Source: Diploptera punctata (Eukaryota > Arthropoda > Insecta > Blattodea > Blaberidae). From it: DNA of 64,000 nt. The translations under genes were made by a program, and so were the position numbers. Below the pieces are notes generated by a model. The model saw nothing but the letters and a program-made list of their open reading frames with translations. It was not told where the DNA came from and made no database searches. This document shows, one piece after another, positions 51,119 to 63,100 of the stretch (position 1 is the stretch's first letter; the number at the start of each line of letters is the position of its first letter). Where the stretch lies: contig JASPKZ010007422.1 in the NCBI GenBank assembly GCA_030220185.1, forward strand, positions 372,001-436,000, given 5' to 3'.

Positions 51119-54100
51119 CTTTTCACAACCCATGCATTCAATTTGATATATATGCTAACATTTTTTTTTTTTTATTCATATTCTCAAATCATCCGAAAAC
51201 AGATAGATGTCACCACCAATGTTGAGAATTGTATATGAATAAAGAAATGTTAACGTTTGTATCTTAGCTTCAGTGGTGTAATGGATAGCACACTTGTACG
51301 GAGAACAAGAGGTCCAGGTTCAAGTCCTGGTTCAAGCATTAATTTTTCAATGTTTTTATTATTAATTTCATACATCTCAATGATGGATAAATCATATTTG
51401 AAGGGAAAAATTATACGCTCAGACTGGGGCTTGGTTCAAGTCCCGGTCTGAGCGTATAATTTTTCTCTACAAGTATGATTTATCCATCATTGAGATGTAT
51501 GAAATGAATAATAAAAACATTGAAAAGAGCCGTACTGGCTTTATAATGTAATGTAAAATTCCTAAATAAATGTCTTCTTAATAAAGAAGCCACCATTTGC
51601 AAGATAGAAGCAAAAGGTTTCATAGCATTTGGTGGGCAGCAATTACAACGTATATAGAGAAAAATTTGCATTTAGATCAATACTTGCTCAGGTAGCTCAG
51701 GTGGTAGAGCACTTGGTCTAGAGAAGTAAGGGTCCCGGGTTCAAAGTCCTAGTCTGAGCATATAATTTTTCTCTCCAAATATGAATAATTTTTCTTTTCA
51801 AAATAATAATATTCAGCAATAGAAAATGTTAAATTTAAAAAGTCACATCAAAATATTCAACAGTTCAAGTTTGACTGATGATGAAACTGGCATCTTAAAA
51901 ACACAGAACTTTATGAGATGAGATGTAAAAACATTTTATAAATTGGACGTTATTATGCATCAACTGGCTAAATGCCATTTTAAAAAAAAATCGAGATTTT
52001 GATGCTATCTTTTGCACTGATTTATGAAGTAAGTGTACGCACACTTTTAGCATCATAACGCCGGTTGAAAATGAGAGATGCTTCTCTCGAAAACTAGTTC
52101 CGTGTTTAAAGAAACACAAAATATGAGGTAAGATGTAAAAAATGACTCATTAATTTAGGAATTAAGAACCTCATAATGTTATTTAACTATGAATGAAGCA
52201 TAATACCTTGAGTGTGTTGCAGGGAAGTATATGGTTAAGTTACACATCAATGGAGTTCCACGCAAGGTGATAATTGATGATCTGCTTCCTGTTGGACGAC
52301 ACGGAGAGCTACTGTGCTCGTACTCCACAAACCGTGGTGAGCTGTGGATCTCTCTGCTGGAGAAAGCCTACATGAAGGTGATGGGAGGGTACGACTTTCC
52401 AGGCTCCAACAGTGTAAGTGCTCAGCTGATCAGCATCTTAAGGCTGTACAACTTCAAAATTTAATTTTGTTGAGTTGTTTCTTGACTCACCTCGTACTTC
52501 TTATTAACTCCCTGCAGATCTAGATTTCGTCACTGTATTTGTGACATTCTCAATGCTGTTCATGTTCACAACTGACGTCCAATGGTCTCCTCTCCTGCAG
52601 ACTGACCTCCGCGCCATCTGATGGCTTACTGACAAACTTCCAAATCAATTCCCTCCCCTGATCATCGGGTATTTCAAAATTCATAGTTGTGTTTTTATTC
52701 TTGCATATCTAATTTTTTCCCAAATTGTGAGTTCCATCGGTTTTTCCAATTGTTTAAGTAATTTTGTTTTGGTTTCTATTCTATGTTTTTCTGACCAGGC
52801 ATGTGCAGCTATTGCAGATTTTTCTGTTTCTCCATTTTTAACATTTCTGAGGTGTTCATATTTAGATTCCTGTTTGTTTTTCCTATGCAAATCTTTTCAC
52901 AATCTTTACAATTAATTTGATAAATTCCCAATTTTTTGCAGTCTTCAATCTTTTCATTTTTGTTGGTTTTTATTAAATTACCTAAACTGTAATAATTTTT
53001 CGGTGCTAATTTAATGTTGAATTTGTTGAAGATTTTTTTTAACTTGTCAAATACTAAAGGATGGTATGTGAACTTCTTGAATTTTTTACCAATATCTTTA
53101 TCTGTGTGAAGAGTACTTTCATTAATCATTTTTTGTTCCTTAAATTTATTTATTTTCTTGTGTATCATCTTTTCTTGAAATCCATTATCCTTTGCAATTT
53201 TTATGATGTGTTTTTTCTCTTTATTGTAATTTTCTTTGCTCATGGGAACGTTCACAAGTCTGTGTGTTAAACTATTAAATACTGCCTGTTTGTGTGAAAA
53301 ATTAAGAAGTATGAGGTGAGTCAGAAACAACTCAACAAAATTAAAATAAACCTCATAGTGTTATTTCCTACCTACATAACTTCAAAATTGAATGTTTTGG
53401 TCTTCTCAATAGTCTTCCTCCAGACTCTTCTATCTTCTGTCAATTTCAGGTTTGTCGCCCTCATCTTCTTCAGATCCTCCCAACATCTCATCTTAGGTCT
53501 AGTTCCTGCAGGCTTCCATTTATATTGTTTTTTAATTAATTTTTGTTGAATTAATATAATGAATCATTTTTAATTTGAAGAGAAAAATTTTCGCCTAGAC
53601 CGGGACTCGAACCCGGGACCCTTGGTTCTCTAGACCAAGTGCTCTATGCCTGAGCTACCTGAGCAAGTACCGATCTAAACACAAATTTTTGTCTATATAG
53701 TTTGTAATAGCACTTGGGTGAAAAAAAAATCTCTCACAAACACACACACATATTTAGATGTTATAACTATATTTAGTACATTTGGCAGTGAAGGCAAATA
53801 GTGGACCGCTCGAATGGACCTAATTTCAATTGCTTGTTACTGGCAAACGGTTGAAGATAGAAACTTAAAACAACGTTCATTGTACAGAAAAACTCACCAA
53901 GTTTCGAATCCTGTCGGTAGATGGCACAAAGATACGTTTCTCGTTCTTAGATTTAATTGTTTGTGAAAATGGCGACTCCGCAGATGAAAGCGCAAGCTGT
54001 TTTGTGGTATGCGGAGTTTAAATCAATCATTAGAGTTCAAAGGGAGTTCCGGCGTGTGTTTAACCGTGATGCTCCAACTGCTAGAAGCATAAAGAAGTGG

Positions 54101-57100
54101 CGTGATACATTATTAGCTACAGGATCTGTGTTGAAGAAGCATGGTGGTGGTCGCAGAGCATCCGATGAAATGGTAGCAAATGTTCAAGCCGCATTTGAGC
54201 GAAGCCCCCGGAAGTCATTAAGAAGAGCTTCGCGGGAACTTCAAATACCAAAATCGACATTACAACGGATTGTCCACAAACGCCTCAAACTGCACGCATA
54301 TAAAGTGCAGTTAGTGCAACGTCTGGAGCCGAATGACATGCCGAAACGAGTGGAATTCGCCAATACGATGCTGGACCGTCTCGGCGCTGATCCTGACTTC
54401 ATGACCAAGATTTTTCTTCTCGGACGAAGCCACTTTCCATTTGTCAGGCAAGGTAAACCGGCATAATGTGCGGATCTGGGGATCGGAGAATCCTCACGCT
54501 ATTCAAGAGCATGTTCGTGATAGTCCGAAGATGAATGTTTGGTGCAGTTTGTCACATAATAAGGTCATTGGACCGTTTTTCTTCGCCTTTTCTTCGCCGA
54601 GAAAACTGTTCGTGGTACCACATATCTTGACATGCTGGAGCAGTTCTTCTTTCCACAAATTGAACAACTGCAGCCTAACATCGTTTTCCAGCAAGATGGT
54701 GCTCCTCCCCACTGGTCCAATGAAGTTCGTACGACTTTGGACAACATTTTCCCTGGCCGTTGGATTGGTAGGGGAGGACCAATCGCGTGGCCCCCGAGAT
54801 CTCCCGATTTAACACCACTGGATTTCTTTCTCTGGGGCTATGTCAAAGATAAAGTTTACACCACCCCAGTCAAAGACCTTCGTGATCTTCGTGAGCGCAT
54901 CATAGAGGCTATTGAGAACATTCCAGAAGACATACTCCAACGTACTTGGCAAGAAATTGTTCATCGCTTTGATATCGTCACAGTGACTGCTGGGGCTCAT
55001 ATAGAGATGTGGTGATCTGGATATCAAAACTTGGTGAGTTTTTCTGTAATATGAACGTTGTTTTAAGTTTCTATCTTCAACCGTTTGCCAGTAACAAGCA
55101 ATTGAAATTAGGTCCATTCGAGCGGTCCACCCTGTATGATATGAAAAGAAAAATGACTGCTTGAGTCGGGATTTGAACCCGAGTCTCTAAAAAATCCCGA
55201 CTCAAGCATTCATTTTTCTTTTCATATCATATTTGCCTTCATTGCCAAATGTACAAAATATAGTTATAACATCTAAATATACAAGCGTTACTGCTGTAAA
55301 GTAAATATTCTCTTTAAAAATTTGCTCAATTGTTATGTTGGCCACTAGATGTCAGTTGGAACAGCTTGCCGCTACCTCTTGTGTGAATTGAGAATACTAC
55401 ATATAAGAAAAATGTATATATTTGTGTTGGAATACTTGAGTAGCTCAGTTTGTTAGAGCGCTAAACGTACAGAGTTCAGAGACTCGGGTTCAAATCCTGA
55501 CTCAAGCATTCATTTTTCTTTTCATATATATATATATATCTGAGGGGGCACGCCGTAGCATAGTCGTTAAGGCAGTGCACTACAAACCGGAGGGTCAAGG
55601 GTTCAAGTCCCGGTGGGATCAGGATTTTTAAACTGACCCAAACCTTCTGGTGGCACAATGGCCCTGGGGTCGACTCAGCCTCTAACTGAAACGAGTACCA
55701 GGTGCTTGTTGTGGGGGTAAAGGCGGCCGTCACGCAGGGCTGGCAACCCGGCTGACATCAAGTACCGATTGTCTAGAAAAAGTGGGAGCCTTAACATCCT
55801 AAATCCCAAGGGCCTCCCGAGGCCTGTAGTGGGAACACTTTACGTTACTTTATATATATTTGAAGAGAAAAATTATGGAGTTTGAATTTAGGACCTATGC
55901 TAATGCCCTAGCATCTGAGCTATCCCAAGGCGTCCACTCTAAATACAAATTTCTGCCTCATACATTGCTATTCCCAAGAGTGCCAACAGCTATAAATCAA
56001 AAAAAAAATTCACTTATTTTTATGAGTATAATGAAAAGTAGTACAAAGATTAGGTGACGAGCCGCCACTGATATGTTTGCAGAACATTGACCTGCACGCG
56101 TTGACAGGTTGGATACCTGAGCGCATGGCGATACGCACCAGCGAGCCTGACTTCAACGCCGACTCCTTGTACGAGACTCTACTGAGACAACTGGACCTGA
56201 ACAATGTGCTGGTTACCGTGGCAACAGGAGAGATGAGCGATGCTGAAGCAGACAGAACAGGGCTCGTTCCAACTCACGCCTACGCAGTCCTTGACATCAA
56301 GAAAGTCAATGTGAGACGTCCCATTACTTATAATTATTATTTTTTATTTTCTTGCAGACTTTAGTTACGTCGCATAAATGTGATGGAACTATAGTCTAAT
56401 TTAATATAATAAATTTTGATAATTTTTAACATTATGAGGTTTTGTTGATATGAATCTTGAATTCTTCTTACCTCATACTTCTATGTTTTTTTTAACACAG
56501 CACCGCAGTATCGTCACCATCGTCAGCTGTTTTCACGACTGTCAACTTTTTCTTTTGATGGTAATTATCCAAACTGCCATCTGGTGTTCTTTTGCTGGAG
56601 TCATTTTCTAAACTGCCATCTGGTGTATTTTTGAAGAACTTTGTAATCAAGCTTGGTTTGTCCAGAATGTCAAAGTTCATGGTTCTAGTATGGTTTTTTT
56701 TAATATATATCTTTTCCCAAACTGTTAATTCCAAAGGTTTAGATAGATGTTTCAAAAGTTTTGCTTCTTGGAAACTCGTAAAAAAGAACACTTTAGAAAC
56801 ATAAGGAATGGAGAAATTGAAAAATCAGCAATAGCAGCACACAGTGTATTAGAGAATGATAGAATTGAAAAAGAAGCAAAACTTTTGAAACATCTATCTA
56901 AACCTTTGGAATTAACAGTTTGGGAAAAGATATATATTAAAAAAAACCATACTAGAACCATTAAACTTCGAGATTCCGTATGAACCAAGCTTGATTACAA
57001 AGTTCTTAAAAAATACACCAGATGGCAGTTTAGTAAATGACTCCTGCAAAATACACCAGATGGCAGTTTGGATAATTACTGGCAAAAGAAAAAAAATTCA

Positions 57101-60100
57101 CAGTCGTGAAAACAGGTGACGATGGTCGCTGATACTGCGGTGCTATGTTTAAAAAAACATAGAAGTATGAGGTAAGAAGAATTCACGATTCATTTAATTC
57201 TTATAAACTATAGTCTGCAAGAAAATAATTAAAACAAATATGAGGTTAGTCAAAATACCTAACTCATAATTAAAAGAAATCTCATAGTTAGAGATTCGTG
57301 GAAGTGGTTTTATCATCATCATCATCATAGTACATGTGGTTTTTATTTCTAGGGAAAATTTGTTTTAAAAATTTCAAGATTTGAATGTTATTGGGAATTT
57401 GGTGGTGTTATTCTAAAAAAAATGTAAGTTTGAGTCTTTTTAATCCCAGTTTAGTGCATATTGAACCCAATAAGAATGATATATCCAGTAGTTTAAGGTC
57501 AACTTTTAGCTTCTACAATTGATATTGATGTTAATACACTAAAATGCATAAAATTTTAATCCAAGTCACTAATTTGTAAGAAAAATTTACCTTTTAAAAA
57601 AAAGCAACAGTGGTGAGAAATGTTTTCTTCACATTTGAACACACCATTGCTTAATAATGATTGATATCAAATTAATAATTATGTCTCCAAAAATTTAAGG
57701 GGAAAAACATATGTTACACATTAATATAATTTGTATTTCTTGGAATTCATATTGCACATAGAACTTATCTATGGAGAGACCATATTTGAACATGAGAAGG
57801 ACAGAAAATATTACCTCTATATTGTGAACTGTATTACAACCATTTCTCTTTGCAATAGTGCATGGAGGAAGCAGATATGGCAGTTAAAAAGATGATGGAA
57901 TCCGAAAAGTGTTTAAAAATGCATTATGAAAATTTTGCAAATAGAACAAATAAATCTCCAGAATTCATTGAAAATTTTAAATTTCGGTGTTATTTCACGT
58001 TATCATAAAATGTTGCGATTCATAAATGCTTTTTTTTTTTTTGAGGTTATGGGAAGTGGAGTTAAGAAATGGTACAAGAAAATGACAAAATTAGAGCATT
58101 TTGCATTATCACGACTTGTGAATTTGACGGATCTCTACTCATAGTGTTATATAAATATTAAATAAAGATAAAAAGTGAGTGATTCATTGATTGGGTTATG
58201 GTGATATTTGCTATAAAGGTGTGTTGTTACAGGGTGTGAAATTGGTGCAACTGAAGAATCCGTGGTCGCATGTCAGGTGGAGAGGCAATTACTCAGAACT
58301 GGACACAAAGCATTGGACACCTGAGCTGCGACGAACTCTTAATTTTGATCCTAACAGTGCTGCCATGTTTGACAATGGTGTGTTCTGGATAGATTATGAT
58401 TCCATTCTCAGGTTTTATGATGTGTTCTACCTGAACTGGAACCCAGGTCTCTTCAGATGCACGTACTGCATCCATCAGTAAGTATTGTGCTTTATGACTA
58501 TATTTTTATTTTATTTCTAGCTGCTTAACATTTCCTGAATTTGATCTCCAGTCTAGATGTATATTTTTCTTAATAAATTAGAAAGTAACAGTATGAGGTT
58601 CTAGTAAATAAGGAGAATCTGGAAGGAAAATGGTTTTGAAGGAAAAATGATACACAAACAATAGAGAAGTACAAAAAACAATAATTGATTAATGAAAGCA
58701 GTCTTCACATAGAAAAACAAATCAAAAAGAAATTCACATATCATCCATAGGTGGGTGCATAACAAATTGCAAACGATTTTCGATAATATTTGAAGAGAAA
58801 ATTTTTTTGCCTAGACCGAGACTTGAACCCGGGACCCTTGGCTTTCCGGGCCAAGTGCAAAAATTTTTTCTCTTCAAATATAATTTGTCCTTCAATGAGA
58901 AGTGTTAAATTAATAATAAAATCGTCGATTTTCGATAAATTTAATGTCAAGTTAGCACCAAACAATGATTATAGCTTAAATAAACTAATAAAAATTATTA
59001 TTAATTTAACACTTCTCATTGAAGGATAAATTATATTTGAAGAGAAAAATTTTCGCCTAGACCGGGACTCGAACCCAGGACCCTTGGCTTTCCGGGCCAA
59101 GTGCTCTACCAACTGAGCTACCGAGGCGAGTTACGATCTAGACGCAAATTTTTCTCTTATGTACGTTGTAATTCCCTCGCGCCAAATGCTTGAAACCATA
59201 GCTTCTATCTTTGCAAATGGCGGCTTCTTAGTTAAGAAGACATTTATTGGGAGGGAATTACAACGTACATAAGAGAAAAATTTGCGTCTAGATCGTAACT
59301 CGCCTCGGTAGCTCAGTTGGTAGAGCACTTGGCCCGGAAAGCCAAGGGTCCCGGGTTCGAGTCCCGGTCTAGGCGAAAATTTTTCTCTTCAAATATAATT
59401 TATCCTTCAATGAGAAGTGTTAAATTAATAATAAAATCGTCACTAGAAGCCCTACTGGCTATAAAGTAGTGTTAAATTCCCAATAAATGTCTTCTTAACT
59501 AAGAAGCCGCCATTTGCAAAGATAGAAGCTATGGTTTCAAGCATTTGGCGCGAGGGAATTACAACGTACATAAGAGAAAAATTTGCGTCTAGATCGTAAC
59601 TCGCCTCGGTAGCTCAGTTGGTAGAGCACTTGGCCCAGAAAGCCAAGGGTCCCGGGTTCGAGTCCCGGTCTAGGAGAAAATTTTTCTCTTCAAATATAAT
59701 AAAAATTAACAAAAAATGAAAAGATTGATGAATTAAAAAATCAGGAGTATATCAGATAAAATGTGCAGATTGCATTAAGATATACATAGAGAAAACAAAG
59801 AAAAACTTGACCATTAGAATTAAAGAAGTTTCAAAAAAATTTTCAGCAGATTTAACATTAAATTAAGACCAAAAAATTATTACAGTTTGAATAAATTAAT
59901 CAAAACAAACAAAATTGAAAATATTGAAGATGGCAACAAAATCTTATTAAATACTACAGGATGTTATGTAAATTTTATCTGATATATTCTGATTTTTTCA
60001 TTCATCAATCTTTTCATTTTTGTTAATTTTCATTAGTTTATTTAAGCTGAATCATTTGATATTAAATTTATTGAAAATCTTTTGGAATTTATTGTGTGCC

Positions 60101-63100
60101 CACAGATGATATGTGAATTTCGTGTTATTTCTTTTCAATTTGTTTTTCTATCTGAGGCTTGGTTTGAGACTTGAAAGCAAATGTAAATTTTTTCACCCAG
60201 TGGGTTGTTTATGGAAGAGTTGGATGTAGAACCCATTCTTCACCATGTACAAAACTACCAGAACAACTGGAAAGGATTTATCAAATTGATTGTAAAGATT
60301 GTGAAAAAATATACATAATAAAAGCAAAAAGAAACTTAAATTCAAGATTGAGAGAACACCTTAGAAATATTAAAAATTGAGAAATGGAAAAATCTGCAAT
60401 ACCTGCACATGCATGGTAAAAAAAAACACAGAATTGAAACTAAAGCAAATTTACTAAAACAGTTAGAAAAATCTAAGGAACTCACAATTTGGGAGAAAAT
60501 TTACATCTGCAAGAATAAGAAGAAAACCATTAATTTTGAAATTCCCGGAGAAAAATGAAAAAAAAAAAGAATTTGATTTGGAAGTTCATCGGTCAGCCAT
60601 CAGAGGGAGCAGAAATCTACTTACAGAATGGACAACTGCAAAACAACATTTGGAATGCATCAACAATGTCGTGCAAAAGTGACAAAACCTGGTCTGTATA
60701 AAAATCAGAAATATGACGTGAGTCAAAATAACCAACTCAATATTAATTAGAACAAGTTATGAGGTAAGATTCACCTTATTTATTACATATTTTTGTCTTC
60801 AAATATAATTTGTCCTTCGGTGAGAAATGTTAAATTTAAAGTAAAAACATTGAAAGAAGCCGTACTGGCTTTATAAAGTAATGTTAAATTTCCATTAAAT
60901 CTCCAAAAACTTGAAGTGCGACATGCCTAGAAGGTCCTTGGCCTACCAGCCTGCTGCTGGCCTCACATCCACGTGTATTAATGACAGAGGTAGACGATCA
61001 TAAGCTAATGTAGGGCTGACATGTGGTCAGCATGTTGGATCGCCCAGCCGTTATAGCTAGTTTTCTTAACCTGGAGCTGCTACTTATTGTAGCTACCCAA
61101 ATGCCTCATGATGCTGGGTGAATTTCCATAAGTCTTCTTTAATAAGAAGCTGATATTTGGTGTGTTGAACAACGGTTTGTAGCCTTTGGTGCTGTCGGGA
61201 TTTGTATATGAGAAAAATTTGTTTAAATTGGAGGCTCATTTTAATCTTAAATTAAACCTCGTAGTGATTTTTTTCACTATAAAAGTTCAACACTACAGGT
61301 CATGGGTTTGTGTGTGTTTGTCAGATCTTGGAATGCGGGGACAGGTCCTGTTAAAGATGCTTACAACATCGGAGAAAACCCACAGTTCTGCTTGAAGCTG
61401 GATGCGGGAGTGACCGGCGACGTGTGGATACTGCTAACTCGACACATCACGCAGATACAAGACTTCAAGGAAAACAGAGAATACATAACTGTTCTAGTTT
61501 ATAAAAATGAAGGTCGACGAGTCTATTATCCAAGTGAGTACATCCATCCTATTAATTTTTTTATGTTATATTTTAAATTAACGTTCCAAAATTGGATATA
61601 ATTTTATTTTAGAAAGAGAAATTACGTTTGAACTGGGAGTTGAACCCTGGACCTCTGACACTGTACGTTAGTGCGGTAACCGTTATGCCATTTGAACTTC
61701 CGATAGGATCGTCAAATTTCTTTCTACTTATACAATTAATTCTCCTTTCATCCGTAGACTGGTAGCCGATGCATGTTTAAATTCTCAATAAAAAAAAATA
61801 CTTCGAAAAGAAGTTGTCAGATGAATTTTTTTAATTCCATAATGTTATTTTCCATATTTAACTGTAAATTAAGTACGATGATCTTGAAGAAGATTTTCGG
61901 GCTGTATGCCGTGGTCGTGAGGCTTGTAGTTCCCCGACGTTTCGCCAGAGACTGCGTCTGGCATCCTCAAGGGTTGTCTTGAGACTGGCATTTCTGTCCG
62001 CTGTCTGTCTTATTTATACGTTCACCGCGATGTGTTCGTAAGTTGTATCTGCCTTCTGATTGGTCAGCATTAGGGACTTCCATTGCTCCAATGAGATTGC
62101 TGTTTGATGGTCTAGTCGACTGTATGTTATATCTGGTCAGCGGTAGGGACATCCATTGTTCCACGGAGATTGCTGTTTGATGGTCTAGTCGATTGTGCTT
62201 GTAGAGGTTTACATTTTGTGTTTTTTAGAACCGGTAAATTAGGTGTTTGTGTTACTTTGCTATTATGATTGGAGGCAGAAGTTAAGGGAGGCCAAAGCTC
62301 GAATTTGAGCCAATCACCCATTGGATGGATGGATGTTACTTTGCTATTACAAACAATATAAACCATTAATATATATTTTTCTATTCGATGCACCAGGATT
62401 CCTGGTATTCACTCCTGGCATTGGCGTAATTGTAACCCACTTCTGAAGTTGGGGCACCTGGAAGATGGAGTTATGTTACCCCGATGATATGATGGGTGAT
62501 AAATGATAATGAAGTGCCAGGAGAGTTCTTAACCTACATTCCAGACCATGGGCAACCACAGGAATAATTCCCTTTTAAGGAAAATTGCTATGGTTTGACC
62601 GGGAATCAAACCCAGGACCTCGGACCTCATGAATAGTAATCATAAATGCTGACCACTAGCCCATGACGCTGATCAAACCATTAATAATAATAATAATAAA
62701 AATAATGTAATGTTTTATTTATATTATTTGGATTCTGTTTATCTTACCTCAATATCCATCCATAGTAATTCTGCCCGAAGGCAGGTTCATAGCATTTTCA
62801 TGCTATGCTTGCAGCTTTACTAGGGAATTGTGTATGTGTGGTAGCTTCCCGTTGCTTTCCACACCGGTGAAGGATGATGATGATAATGGTAAGGATGATA
62901 ATGATAAGGATGATGGCCATATGATTTCGGGGACCGTTTGGGCCTTAAAGTTTTCCTGACATTTGTCTTACAGGTGAGGAAAAACCCCGATAAAAACCTC
63001 ACCCAGAAAAACTGCCCCGACCGGGGATTGAACCCGGGCCTGCTGCGTGACAAGGGAGCACGCTACCTCGAGACCACAGCGGTGGACTTACCTCAATATA

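Larger units (their letters stand above)
50690..51170 (-). mobile_element. Penelope-like fragment with hammerhead
   Basis: 50690-50860 repeats the left half of the 23440-23830 foldback with a hammerhead at 50730-50770. 50870-51170 is the - strand endonuclease end ([20 protein letters not shown]; WSEKH; IYIGKTK region broken by the TA run). Confidence 0.7.
50465..52222 (+). other. Calpain-7 intron of 1.8 kb
   Basis: 50580-50660 - strand tRNA-like piece; 50690-51170 Penelope; (TA)n run 51089-51113; 51260-51800 SINE B; 51830-52200 Penelope. Confidence 0.75.
53740..55290. repeat. Foldback unit split by a transposon
   Basis: The left arm (53748-53800 joined to 55137-55190) is the mirror of 55195-55290 ('tatttagatgttataactat...ggcaaatatgatatgaaaag'). 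A transposon sits inside the left arm; the right arm shows the uninterrupted 'ggcaaaTAtgatatg'. A tRNA-like head remnant lies at the centre. Confidence 0.8.
52414..56082 (+). other. Calpain-7 intron of 3.7 kb
   Basis: Penelope (-) 52465-53370, LINE scrap 53395-53545, SINE B 53570-53700, DD41D transposon in a foldback 53740-55290, SINEs 55430-55960. 55295-55430 and 55960-56082 show nothing recognisable. Confidence 0.8.
58478..61324 (+). other. Calpain-7 intron of 2.8 kb
   Basis: 58560-58745 Penelope scraps, 58780-59700 SINE B array, 59700-60760 Penelope, 60780-61260 SINE pieces. No unexplained long stretch. Confidence 0.78.

Noticed and set aside
57300..57330. Short tandem repeats (tcatca, TTC, TA, atgg runs) as a CRISPR-like or regulatory array
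   Set aside because: Simple microsatellites in a eukaryotic genome; no spacer structure.
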